Assembly (NCBI RefSeq): GCF_910592395.1
Contig: NC_088316.1
Span: forward strand, 1,056,001 to 1,120,000
Direction of reading: 5' to 3'
DNA from: Lineus longissimus
Taxonomy: Eukaryota; Nemertea; Pilidiophora; Heteronemertea; Lineidae
Length of the DNA stretch: 64,000 bases
The notes beneath the pieces were generated by a model. The model made no database searches. It had not been told where the DNA came from and saw only the letters and a program-made list of their open reading frames with translations. A program made the translations under genes and the position numbers. Numbering within the stretch: position 1 is the stretch's first letter; every line of letters begins with the position of its first letter. Below are positions 23,203-33,599 of this stretch, in pieces.

Positions 23203-23541
23203 ACTTAAAGTGATACTATGATGTGATTTACAACTTTGCGGAAATACGTCTGTTTTTAATTGTTGATCACAAATGTAAAGCTCAAATTTTCCATTTTTGA
23301 TTAGATTTATTATAAAATCGCTGAATGTAAACCACCGCGACCGCGAAAATGTTCATGTTGTGACGTCATCAACAAAAATGGCATCGAAGCGAGCCGTCCG
23401 GGCGGGATTAAACCATCAATTTCTAGAAAATGTGCATTTCGATTCGAAAACCTTACCGATTTATGAGAAAGTGACGTAGTCATTTGTCAAAAACAGCTAA
23501 AACATTATATGGTGAAATTTGACATGAGTTACCCTTAAACT
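23203..23541. mobile_element. Possible MITE with degenerate TIRs
   Basis: It starts ACTTAAAGTGATACTATGAT right after the 43-bp array and ends CATGAGTTACCCTTAAACT. The inverse of this end (AGTTTAAGGGTAACTCATG) is similar to the start. The interior contains a CRE palindrome TGACGTCA at 23361 and a GC-rich patch (GCGAGCCGTCCGGGCGGG). It is inferred to be a roughly 340-bp non-autonomous element; no second copy in the window confirms it. Confidence 0.35.
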
Positions 23542-23544
23542 GAA

Positions 23545-26380
23545 GAAGACAACACCAAGTTAACACCAGCGTTGGTGACAAACTTTCCTTTGAACAACTA
23601 GGCCCTGATTATCATTGGTGGTCTTGTCACAAGTTAAAGTTTATCTGAGCTTCCAACAACCCAACCTTTATTATCGGTCTAACGGTGGTTTTTCACAACA
23701 GACAATCCAGGGACAAGAGATATTGCTGCTTTGAGAAAGCAGGCCCTGATCAATTGGCTATTACAATTTCTTAACAGCAACTTCCTCTGTCTGAATGTCA
23801 GTCCCGCCCATATATACATTTATTGAATAGCCTATACTTAGATATAAGATAACCTTCCACAACTATCACACTTAATTCTACATAAGACACCCACCCACTC
23901 AAATGGTCTGAAGATCGCTACTATTATCTTAAGTTGGATTGCTACAAACATATTGACTAAGAATGATAGTCCATGTTTATACAGCACACTATGATGATTA
24001 AGATAGTAGCGCAGAGTATAACATATTCCTCGAATAAAAAGCAAACCTTTGAAGTTGTACATGTTTCCCTTTGTGTCTTTTGATATCAAATCTTCAACGC
24101 CCACTCTAATAGTCTTGGGGCTAGGCTACTATTAGCTTATGTTGCAGTATAATTGGTGTGCAAACATAAGGATGGCAAAGATAGAGGCTATAGATGTCTA
24201 TTCGAGGAGTTAGCAAGTGATGCGGTGTATTAAGTATCATTCAACATGCTCAAGAAGCTATTAGCTGGTCAGATGTTAGTGCCTTCACCTTCTGATATCA
24301 AACATTGGCCATCCACTCAAATTCCGGCTCAAATGGTTCATTTTATTTCAAAGCTTTATTGGTTGGTACATATTAGCTCATACTGCAGAGTGATGTTATC
24401 GAAAGAGAAATATTTACTCCTAATGCAGAATTATGGTATAATTCTTAAAAGAATGAATATTCCAGAAACAACACATATATCTGTATGGAATATGATATGA
24501 AACATGGCAAGAGAATCATACAACGCAGATACAATTTCAAAGTGTCGAACAGTGTGCTCACATCTTCAAATGTCAGCGAACTGTGCCTGCCAACCACTCC
24601 CGAGAATTCCACTCCTACAGATACAGTCGCTTCTAACGGTAATGTATCTTCTTTTTGAAAGTAACAGTCCTGCACATTTTAGAACTTTGTCTTAGAATCT
24701 GAAATATGATACTCATGTACTCCAGCAACTTTAAAGGCTTTCATGTATGCTGTTTTTTTAAAATTTGAAATTTCAAGCTGACTCTGAGATTTTTCTTCTT
24801 CTACTTCTCCTACGTTCGGAATAACACTAGTCAGTCAGTCCATTTATGGTAGCAAAGTTGGCTGTCTTAGGGAGTTTCACCACAGTGGCCCAGAACGTCG
24901 TGATCAGGCCGTGTCCTTTGGCCAGTATTCCTCTCTATTCTTCAGAAGGCACCACGTCATGAGATTTATCAATTTTGCACATGGAATAAAGATTTCAAGA
25001 TTGTGTACCCCGATACAAGTGTGACCAAAACACAGTTACTCTGCATCATAAATTGCAAGCAGTTCCCATTTGGCTAAGGAGCACTCCAATCAAGTGGGCT
25101 TAAGAAATATAAACGAATTGGATCCAAGACTCTTGAAATCCAGAAATGAACAATCAAGGACATGTTCAGTGGAGGCTTTCACAGAGATGACAAGTGAAGT
25201 GGGCTAGCTAATGGAAGTATTGATGCTAAGACTGCTAACCCTTTAAGGCTGGATGACTGAGGGTATTTCAAGGAAAGTTTGTTTGTCATAGTGTTACACA
25301 TAACAAGCCTAATGAAAGGGCCAGCCGGCCTTGGCTTATGAGACACTCTTTACTTCCAAGCTCCTATCTCTAATGCCCAGGCCTAAGGCCAACATGCTTC
25401 ATGACAATCATAACTCCTCGTCTATCTAAACTGAACATGCTAGATGTCATCACAAGATCGTCATATCTGGCCTGAATAGAATATCAAACTGGTCTTAGAT
25501 TTGTGACACCAGAGTAAAAGCTTTACTTTCACTAATCTTATCTTATTCACAATCATCAAGCAACTACTTTAGTACTATATTTATAATAAATCAAATAGAT
25601 TTCTCTTTTTGGATCAAAATGGAATTTGAACCTGGCTCAATCGAATTGAAATAGATACGTAACTACTTAAAAACATAACTCAAAAAATGTTGTAATTGAA
25701 TGAAATACATCCAATAATGACTTTGAAAGAAGTTGGATAAACTTTTATTTGGCGAGATGTGGCTTTTGAAAAGCAAGTTTTAAAATGTAAAATTGTCATG
25801 TTATTCCATCTTAGAATTATTTCTTTCCTTACATTTTTCTTCTGCACTTGCATTTTTGATTAAGTTTGGCTTTGAAATATCTGGGTAACATTTGATAAAA
25901 GATGATGTGAAGTTTTAATGGATTTCCTTCCAGATGTGATTATAAGTCAAAGCCCTTTGTTTTTAGAGGTAGGCAGTTCAAACGCCTGAGTTTAATTTGG
26001 TAAAAGGTTAACTAGAATTGAGTTATGAATGCCTCTTTGACAATTGCAAATCTGAGGACGTCATGGAAATATTTGATTTCATAATACACCGAGATAATTT
26101 AGTCAAGTTATGAAATTAGGAAGTTACGAAAGCTGGAATCAAGTTCAGAAGGGCGAGACCTGGTTGTGAGATACGTGAAGGCTGGTTCAAAACAATCGTC
26201 ATCATCCCTCGACGACGTACTCTAGCGACTTTCCGCCAGTGAAAAGGCGCCCCCAGGAGGCTAACCTGATTAGCGCTGACTGGGTAACTTCGCACGGTGG
26301 ACTGAGGTTGTAATCGAATCAGTCTCGCCCAATTTGTCCATTAGCAGCTTCGAGCCAATCCGGCTGGAATTACAAAATCA
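23545..26380. other. Unannotated stretch with faint duplications
   Basis: No gene is recognised. Two faint tandem duplications are seen. AGGCCCTGAT appears near 23600 and 23741 with similar surroundings. TGATATCAAA and TATTAGCT-AT--TGCAG blocks at 24078/24129 recur at 24291/24371. Similarity is low. Confidence 0.4.
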
Positions 26381-27075
26381 ACAGATCAGGTGTATTACTA
26401 TTGCAAGGCATCTGAACAGGACATTGGGGCAGTGGTGGCCCAGTGGAAGAGAGTCGGCCTCATGATCAAGAGGTCGTGAGTTCGACTCCACGACAAGGCG
26501 CTGCTTGGTTCCCCTACTGCACAGTCGAGTTCTGGTTGCTCCTTGACCCCCCCCCCCCCCCCCCCCGATTGATTTCGAGACCAGGATAATAATATGGTAC
26601 ATCAAAAGCACTTGAAAAGGGAAACATGGAAATGCGATATATAAGAACTTAATATCATTATCATTCCTATTGTCTCAAACCAACTCACATAAATGGCAAA
26701 TGCATTAAAAGGGTCTTTCTGAAACATGTAACTCCCAATTGCAGGAATGCTAAGAAACTGTATGCACTTTGATTCGAAGGAATGTTGTCGAACAGGATCG
26801 CAATAACTCAGAAAATTTCCATCAGTGAACTTGACTTGTGATAGAAAATAAGTAGACGTATCAACAGTATTGCTATAGCAAAGCATCTGAACTAGCCATT
26901 GTCAAAAACTGACACACATATAATAAAAGGGAGCTTTCTGAGACATGTGAAACTCCAATTGTGAAAGAAAGCTAAGAAACTGTTTGCAAGCTGAAGAGAT
27001 ATTTTCAAACACGACCGAAGTTGCTCAAAAAATGTTCTATCAGTGATCTTATGTGATAAAATGGGTATTATCAAA
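26381..27075. repeat. Degenerate ~229-bp tandem repeat with SINE insertion
   Basis: ATTGCAAGGCATCTGAACAGG-CATTG at about 26399 matches ATTGCTATAGCAAAGCATCT-GAACTAGCCATTG at about 26869. CACATAAATGG-AAAAGGGTCTTTCTGAAACATG at 26687 matches 26911-26950. The first copy is interrupted after GGACATTG by the SINE at 26426-26566, so the SINE entered after the duplication or into one copy only. Confidence 0.6.
26426..26566 (+). mobile_element. tRNA-derived SINE with C20 tail
   Basis: TGGTGGCCCAGTGGAAGAGA matches an A-box region and GTCGTGAGTTCGACTCC is a good B-box, so the head looks like a tRNA gene with Pol III internal promoter elements. The 3' part reads CTGCTTGGTTCCCCTACTGC, then GGTTGCTCCTTGACC, and ends in a run of about 20 C (26547-26566). 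A C-run instead of an A-run at the 3' end is unusual. A functional tRNA is unlikely because acceptor pairing is not evident. Confidence 0.6.
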
Positions 27076-27079
27076 GGCC

Positions 27080-27660
27080 ATTACCACTTTCTCACGAGAC
27101 TTGATTATATGTCAAGACCAAAGCAACTTAGAGTGTATCGACAAAAGTAGAGGCACCTTTTTCAAAGTGAGGCAAAAATGATCAGAACGCCTTTGACATC
27201 AACAAGTCTTCCTCTTATATCAACAATCTTATCATATCACAATGTATCTTTGTTATTTTCTCCATTATTTAAAGAGACGTTTTTAACATTGGAAGCAAGA
27301 AAACACCAAAAGAAGCAAGGAAAGCTGAAATATTTTCAAACTAGAAGAAGTCGAAGATTTCTTCTCAAATATCCACACTTTTATCAAGCAAAACATCTAA
27401 CTCGGGAAAAAATACCACAATCAGACAATCCTAATTACAATTTTCATAATGTCTTTGAAACTAGATAACCTGAGAATACAAACAGTCTGTTCCAATGAAC
27501 CATTTGCTTTCATAAAGTATCAGACTGCTACGATGAAATGCCCTCAATCACTGTCTTATGACCAACAAGCAAGCTAAGAAGAATTCAAAGTTGGAGATTA
27601 AAGACATTAACTTTGGTAGAGGCCATTATACGACTTCACAATTTAACGCCGAAAAGGAGA
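27080..27660. other. Unannotated non-coding stretch
   Basis: An open frame of 96 codons at 27178-27468 has a biased Lys/Arg/Tyr-rich composition but no recognised domain. It is within the length expected by chance. Confidence 0.4.
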
Positions 27661-27668
27661 GAGAGGGA

Positions 27669-27745
27669 TCCTGAAACCTTTCAGTAGACCTCAGATGAGC
27701 GACTCAATCAGTGCTTCAACCTGAGCATTTCTGACTGGTCATTTA
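27669..27745 (-). mobile_element. SINE family S1 tail, truncated copy
   Basis: TCCTGAAACCTTTCAGTAGA, CCTCAGATGAGC and TTTCTGACTGGT correspond block by block to the same region of the 9283-9490 copy. The tRNA head expected at higher coordinates is not clear. A GGTTCGAATC at 27798 is possibly part of it. Confidence 0.55.
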
Positions 27746-27869
27746 AAGACCTGAGTGGAGTAAGTCAAGTCAGACAAATAGTCTCAAGTCACACACCGAC
27801 AGCAATGTTCAGCAAGGTTCGAATCAGGGAGTGGTGCTGAAACAGACTCAGTGATAGTATACAACATCA

Positions 27870-28500
27870 ACCAACACAAAAAGCGCTGTTGTAATCTGCG
27901 GAAGCCCTTCAAAGCTGACAGCTTGTCGGTAAACCAGGCCTGATATCAAAAGAAAGAAAATACCACAGATCCTCTATGCTGCAGGCGCTGGCGTAGTAAT
28001 GGGATATACTTAATTTCCTTACGTCAGAAATGGGAAATCGCTTTTTTTGTTTCTTTCTTGTTACACACCAAAGGAAAAATGTCTCATTCACTTTTTACTG
28101 ACTGGCTAAGGAGTACATAAGACCCTCTCAAACTCTTTTTCAAAGCATGATTAGACGGTGATGGCACTAACGGAGGACACCTGTCGATTGTGCGAGTCAT
28201 CAGATATTAGGAGGGTCAAGATCGGATGATCGGCCCTGGCTCGCGAGAAGGAGAACAAGGTGAACATGAAGTCAATCTCAGAAACAGCGCAACGCATTCG
28301 TGGTTAAGAAAGTTTCACCAGTCAATGAGTGGAAGAAGTCAGTTCATCAAAGTCGGAAAGCACTCATTCATTTTTTTCCTGTCCATCTTGATGAGTTAGA
28401 ATGGGGAAACATCACTGAAACTGATGCCATCACACAGAAACAGGGACACGACTCGTTATCGGAATCAGCACCGATCTAAACTGCCCTAATAGCAGTATCA
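27870..28500. other. Unannotated non-coding stretch
   Basis: No feature is recognised beyond open frames of about 60 codons. Confidence 0.45.
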
Positions 28501-28507
28501 CACACTT

Positions 28508-28960
28508 GCAATTTATCCTTTTTTCTCCATAAAGCTGATTCCAGATGTGGAGCAGGTTCTTTACCTTTGGAAACTTTTACTAAAGTAGGCAGGAGTGCTT
28601 CCAAGCCCACAAGCAATCTGTTACAAGTGTGTCGACCACCTCACCATCAAGATAAGCGTTTTCTTTCTCTATAAGGGCTCATTGAAGATGTGGAGCAGGT
28701 TCTTACCCTACAGGTACCACCAACAAAGTAAACTAGACTGCTTCAGAGATTTTCTTTCTCTCCTTGGAAAAGCTGATATTGCCAACTTGTCTACAAACAT
28801 CAGTACAAAGTATTTGACATTTCCTTTTCAAAAGCTCATCTCAAAAAAGGTAGGAGCATGTTTTTCCCTCAAGGTACACTTTCCAAAGTAAACTTAAGTG
28901 CCTCAAACCATAATTCCTCTTTTAAGCTGATCCTCCAAACTTGTCTACAAGGTACTTTGT
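28508..28960. repeat. Degenerate tandem repeat, ~150-bp units
   Basis: GATGTGGAGCAGGTTCTT occurs at 28544 and 28688. A CAAAGTA-AC-T--GTGCTTC block recurs near 28580, 28725 and 28888, and CCAACTTGTCTACAA near 28780 and 28936. Units are diverged and of uneven length. Confidence 0.55.
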
Positions 28961-29652
28961 CTCCTTCTAAAAGTTTTGAACTTGAAAATACGAAAAATAC
29001 TTCCCGAGTACAAAGTACTCTGACTTTTTTATACTAGCAAGCCTTCGAGTCAGTCTTAGGTGATGTAAGGTAAGTATTACCAGTCTATTTATGCCTAGGA
29101 AACATCCGGAAAGCCCTAAATGGGTTGGTACCTTGGAATGTAAGCAAATGGTTACTCAAAATAAGATGTCACCAGACAGAATTTCATCAACAGGAAACCT
29201 TTTTGTAGGCCAAACCAGTTATATTCAGAAAAAGGGCATCACACAACACTCTCGGTTGAAGTTCACTCTCAATAATTCATCCTTTCATGGATGTCAACTT
29301 TCTTCTCTGACTAAGACCATCACATAAAAAGTAAACTTTATAAAAAGGATGACTAGATTTAGGTTACAGTCAACGGGACGGTATCAGACCACATCCTAAA
29401 GGATGGTCACTTTCAAAAATTCATCAGTTTCTTTTGTCAACCATCATGATATGAAGCCATCCGAGGAATGAGTAGGGCTGAGTTTCAGTCGGGTAGATTA
29501 GTAGAGGATTCAGTCAAGACAAAAAAACACATGGCCTCTCATGCGTGCAAAACATCCTCGGTGTATGACATCGGGAAGGTTGCACTTTTTGTACGACTGT
29601 TCTAAAAAGAAGCCTATAAGAGGGCTGGAATTAGGTTCAGGTTTCAACAATC

Positions 29653-29880
29653 ATGCTTACCACTGACCTTGCTTCTCAATCCTACTTGCGGCCATGGACA
29701 TCCCCACAACAGCTAATGGCTCCAGCTAATGCCACTGGACCTCTTCCTATCCTTCAGCCAACACTCATGCTTACCATTGATCTTGCCCTCCATCCTACTT
29801 GCGGCCATGGACATCCCCACAACAGCTATGGCCCCAGCTAATGCCACCAGATAGATCTCTTCCTATCCTTGAGCCAGCCC
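29653..29880. repeat. Two-copy tandem repeat, ~115-bp period
   Basis: ATGCTTACCACTGACCTTGC at 29653 and ATGCTTACCATTGATCTTGC at 29768 begin near-identical units. Both contain TCCTACTTGCGGCCATGGAC, ATCCCCACAACAGCTA and TCTTCCTATCCTT. A two-base shift in the second copy and an AGATAGATC insertion separate them. The Pro/Thr-rich frame here is probably fortuitous. Confidence 0.85.
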
Positions 29881-29933
29881 TCCTTCAGACAAACTTCTGT
29901 AGCTTTTTAAGGCGCATAGAAGGTTCGTATTTC

Positions 29934-30440
29934 ATGTCATTAAGAAGAGTACTTCCTCCAAGGCCATTGTCAGCCAAGACCGGATTCGGAGTCTGTGGTT
30001 CTTTTTCATATTCCCTCAAAGAAGAGATAGAAGAAACCCAATACCCCATCTATCATATTCCTGTTCTTGTTGACCGATACTCTTGACAATGTTCAGCCAA
30101 GCTTGAACTGACTTTTGTCTGCCCTTGAGAAACTAAATAGGCTTTATCCTAGAACCTGAAGAGGGATGACCCTTCTGTAACAGTGGGAGCACCACCAGAG
30201 CTTTCCAGCTCTTGTGACCAAAAATTACTGACAGCATTGTCAGCAACCAGCCTCTCTTTTTCTAACCTAGAGAAACTTTTGAGAGGGATGAACTTGGTAT
30301 CTATCAACGACATTAGCACATCACCAAAGCAGCTGCTCCTGCCCTTGATTACAAACATTCTCTGTAACCTTTTTTGAAACCGAACATGGCTAGAATGTCA
30401 TTAAGTTGATTACTTCCGCTTGAGGCCATTCCCGGTGTCC
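29934..30440. repeat. Decayed duplication, ~463-bp offset
   Basis: ATGTCATTAAG-AG--TACTTCC and AGGCCATT at 29934-29965 recur at 30397-30430, followed in both copies by a GT-CGTGG-TCTT-TT segment (about 29993 and 30437). Similarity is partial. Confidence 0.45.
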
Positions 30441-30644
30441 GTGGATCTTGTTACAAACGGTTTTCTGGAGAAGCTTCTGAGGAAACCAAACATATTAGAG
30501 CTGTTCAAGTAGTTGATGTCAGACAATCTATCAACATTTTTTCAAAATGACCCATCTGAGCCTTTTTCACAACGTCTGGGAAACCTTGAGGTAGCTACAT
30601 GCCCTGGATATGCCTTTCATGTTATTTTTAAGGGATGATCATAG

Positions 30645-30692
30645 ATCAAGGTCATTAATTTCCCTTTTCAAGGTAATTTTTCAGGTCAAGGA
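30645..30692 (+). repeat. Isolated relative of the TCAAGGTCA array
   Basis: ATCAAGGTCATTAATTTCCC, then TTTTCAAGGTAATTTTTCAG and GTCAAGG, follows the same order as the 42-bp unit at 62.7 kb (TCAAGGTAATTCT-, ACAGGTCAAGGTCA). One exact TCAAGGTCA lies at 30646. Confidence 0.45.
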
Positions 30693-30726
30693 CCCAATTG
30701 ACATCTCATATAATGCCTGAAAAATT
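30675..30726. repeat. 11-bp perfect inverted repeat
   Basis: AATTTTTCAGG at 30675-30685 and CCTGAAAAATT at 30716-30726 are perfect inverses separated by 30 nt. The stem is AT-rich; function is unknown. Confidence 0.5.
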
Positions 30727-31028
30727 GAAACAAGCTGTATTCGCACATGTCTGTCTGTAATGGGCTGGTATGGCAGAGAGAATACACTAGAATACTATGT
30801 CTGCTTAGAGAATGGTCTGAAGCTTCATGAACAAAATGTCTTTGTTGTAAGTCACACTACTGATATACTTCGAACATGGCCCGATGAAATATCAATAATT
30901 TATCAGCTTACTAGTCATGCTTGTTGACAATTTGAAGTTCAAATATATCTGATACAATCATGATGGATCCATTAAGGGATATAGTAATACGATAAGTTTT
31001 CGTGCATATTGCTATTGCAAACTAATAA

Positions 31029-31160
31029 GTGCGTCTGTTGTTAAAAACACAATAGCCGTTTTCAAAGCAATCTGCTCACAAAATCATCTACCCTCAACAC
31101 ATATTTGGAAGGCCACTCTAATGCACTTCAGCAGTTAGGTGTCATTATACAACATAGAAT
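31029..31160 (+). repeat. Dispersed repeat F, copy 1
   Basis: It shares in order with 50060-50172: GCGTCTGTT, AACACAATAGC-G-TTTCAAA, CTGCTC, ATTTGGAAGGC, and CAGCAGTTAGGTGT-ATTATACAAC. Identity is perhaps 70% by eye. The family is not recognised and there is no coding capacity. Confidence 0.55.
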
Positions 31161-31523
31161 GATAACCCCACATCTCCGTGCTAGATGAGCAACAAGTCTC
31201 TTGGCATTATCGGGCTTGCTCAGAACACCAACTACTCGAAGGGATAAGAGCCGCGAACGGATAAGGGCCTCGGTCCAGACAGAATATATCAATCTTAACA
31301 AAGTGCAAAAATCTCAGCCATGAGCAAAGATTCTACTTCACGAGAATGAAGTGGTGAAATTTGTGCCTCGTGGGTCAAGTTCATCCTCGTCTTGTATCTT
31401 GTTACTCTGAAGAACTCACAGCTGAAGAAGATGGTAAGGATCGTCATTCCAGCAGCAGCATGCCTGGACTCTAAATCAGTTGATAAACCGCACTCATCAG
31501 AAAACATAATACCATGCAAGGTA

Positions 31524-32455
31524 TTCTACTGATTTCCCTCAATACAACCTTCAGAGTTATTTAGCCCCTTGGGAACCTGCAGCCAGATTTTGACTGCTCA
31601 GGTCCGCAACCTGTTGGCTTATCGTAACTCGTGCTTCCATTTCTGACAAATTGAACCAACCACGACTGAAATTCTGTACATATTCTACACAGTTTGCTTG
31701 ATACAGCCTTCAGAGATAACTCGGCCCCTCAGGAACCTGCAGCCAGATTTTGATAGCTCAGGTCCACAACCTGCGGGCTTATCGTAACTCGTGCTACCAT
31801 TTCTGACAAATTGGATCCAGAATCTGTCAGATTGCTGCTGGGTAATGGACATTAATGCCAGGATTGATCACATCACAGTTATATGTTGGATCATATCTTT
31901 GGTAACATAGCATGTTAAATACCATTGTGACTGACAAAATTCATCCTGAAGAGAGAGGTGTCCGTGGCACAAACATTCCATTGAATGAAAATGGCCAATT
32001 GAGAACATAATCAGCGTCCTTGATAGGAAGGATGTCATCCTGCGGGGAAAACTTAATCTGGCATGACAATATATTACCATTTGTGACCCATTGCAGCAAA
32101 ACCGGTTGGATGTCGCAGCCAGAAGAAAACAGAAAGTTTTGATGTTCACCAATTTCACAAAAGGCAACAGTGAAATGAACAACCAGTCCGTCTCAACCTG
32201 CCAAACTCGGAGCAAAATGCGTCTGGTTTTCCTGTGACAGGTCACGTTTACCAATTTGCTCAAAACATGTACACCTTTCATAGTTAATCAGGCCTCTCGG
32301 GATCTGCCATCTTGATTCTGACAGCCGGTCGACAACCTGTGGGTGGTCGTACCTCACCCTGCCACTTCTGACAAATTGGACCCCGAATCTGCCAGATTGC
32401 TCGTAGGATAATGGGCATTTCATCAAGCATGATTACATCACTGTCAGCAGTTATA
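31524..32455. repeat. Three-copy local repeat (GCAGCCAGATTTTGA)
   Basis: Copies begin near 31540, 31695 and 32285. The first two share GGAACCTGCAGCCAGATTTT, GCTCAGGTCC-CAACCTG and GGCTTATCGTAACTCGTGCT. The second and third share CATTTCTGACAAATTGGA, GAATCTG-CAGATTGCT and a TAATGG-CATT...GATTACATCAC 3' end. The 137-codon frame at 31868-32281 (minus) between them is not recognised. Confidence 0.65.
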
Positions 32456-32476
32456 TATCAGATCGACTATTGCAAT

Positions 32477-32545
32477 TACACTGGAGCCTCCCTTAGTGGA
32501 CACCTCTTTAATAAGGACACTAGTTTGGGTCCCAAATTGGTTGTT
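32477..32545 (+). mobile_element. ACAGTGGAACC-type element, 5' part
   Basis: TACACTGGAGCCTCCCTTAG, then TGGACACCTCTTTAATAAGG and GTTTGGGTCCCAAATTGG. It is close to the copy at 15395 in its first 35 bases. No inverted 3' end is found, so it is truncated. Confidence 0.55.
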
Positions 32546-32567
32546 TCCATTTGATTTGACCTCTCGA

Positions 32568-32720
32568 ATCAGCCACTCTAGAAAGCTCTAGATGTTGATG
32601 TACATTGAGATGGTACCATGGCACAAGTTTCGAGTTTTCCTCAACAGAGACCCAGCAAGCTACGTATCCTATCAGCCACTCTAGAAAGCTCTTGATCAGC
32701 ACTTTTATATAACACCATGG
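32568..32720 (+). repeat. Paired CTAGAAAGCTCTTGATCAGC motifs
   Basis: TCAGCCACTCTAGAAAGCTC occurs at about 32569 and 32671, each followed by an AGATGTTGATG or TTGATCAGCACTTTT segment and then ACCATGG. The offset is about 102 bp. The same motif is at 5758. An open frame of 174 codons on the minus strand (32520-33044) runs through these repeats and is not recognised as a protein. Confidence 0.5.
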
Positions 32721-32724
32721 TACA

Positions 32725-33215
32725 TGGGAATATACCCTCCAAGTACTAAAACTGAGACCTAACAATTTGTTCAGCTTTATTTTAAATGTTTTGAATACAG
32801 AAGGTATTTGCACTTTACCAGATGATAACAATAGATGAGCATCTTTAATTAGTTGCAAAACATTTCCAAACATCTTGAGAAATCTGGTCACAAATATTTG
32901 CTGACATCTTAACCATTCTTTGAACATTCCCCTCCAATAGACGCTTCTCAACATTTCTATACCGTGGCTGGTAATTTGTGATTTCATGCCAACATCACCT
33001 AAAACATTAACAAAATCAATCAATTTACCCCGGCATCCTGTCACATGCAGTCGGTGCCTTCCCGCGCTTAATTAGCTCGGCGTTAAATTAGCGATGCCTT
33101 GATTTAAAACAAACAGACAATTCTTGATTAACAGGAAAGTTTTTAAAATTGCTCCGTGGAAGTTCTGATTAGTGCTGCATCGGGGTTGCTGCTTAAACCT
33201 CGGCAACAATTCTGT
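32725..33215. other. Unannotated non-coding stretch
   Basis: Covers the 5' part of the 174-codon minus-strand frame. No domain, membrane pattern or splice context supports a gene. Confidence 0.4.
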
Positions 33216-33221
33216 GTTTGA

Positions 33222-33310
33222 TGGTGGCCTAGTTGTTCGGGTCTCTGACTAGCTGTCACGGTGTGCCTGGTTCAATCCTAACTCTTGGTATGAGACTCAA
33301 GAGAGGTCTC
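33222..33310 (+). mobile_element. SINE head related to S1
   Basis: GGTGGCCTAGTTGTTCGGGT is A-box-like and GCCTGGTTCAATCCTAACTC is B-box-like. TGAGACTC follows, as in the S1 copies at 33430-33583 and 51395-51662. It lies in inverted orientation to the next copy about 120 bp away. Confidence 0.5.
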
Positions 33311-33429
33311 GTTACCGAACTAGCCGCACTCGTCCAAGGTATATAATGAGTACCTGAACTAAAAGTTTAAGTTTCAGGTTGTCTGCTATCAACAAGGTTA
33401 TCATTTGACTTCCCACTTTTACCATAGAC

Positions 33430-33583
33430 GTTGGATGAGCTGCATAATCAGGACTACAACTTAGTTTGGCAAGTAAGACAAAGAGAACTGCCTCGAGTCT
33501 CATTCCAACTTTAGGGTTTGAACCAGGGACCTCTTCACCGCCAGCCAAGAGTCTGAACCACAACACCACAGTAGGCAGCATTG
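33430..33583 (-). mobile_element. tRNA-derived SINE, family S1
   Basis: On the minus strand: GTTGTGGTTCAGACTCTTGG (A-box region), GAGGTCCCTGGTTCAAACCC (B-box), AGTTGGAATGAGACTC, then CTCTTTGTCTTACTTGCC. It matches the 51395-51662 copy through head and body. The tail is reduced to GCAGCTCATCC at about 33433. Frames that overlap it are repeat-derived. Confidence 0.65.
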
Positions 33584-33599
33584 CTCAAAATTAATTGCT

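Noticed and set aside
29065-29085. GGTAAGTAT considered as a splice donor or U1 snRNA 5' segment
   Set aside because: No exon frame ends there and no further U1 sequence follows.
31868-32281. 137-codon minus-strand frame
   Set aside because: Unrecognised, Cys/His/Phe scattered without a motif, chance length, and lying between copies of a local repeat.
32520-33044. 174-codon minus-strand frame, the longest outside simple repeats
   Set aside because: It runs through two copies of a dispersed motif and into an ACAGTGGAACC element. It has no recognisable domain, and one frame of this length is not improbable in 64 kb.
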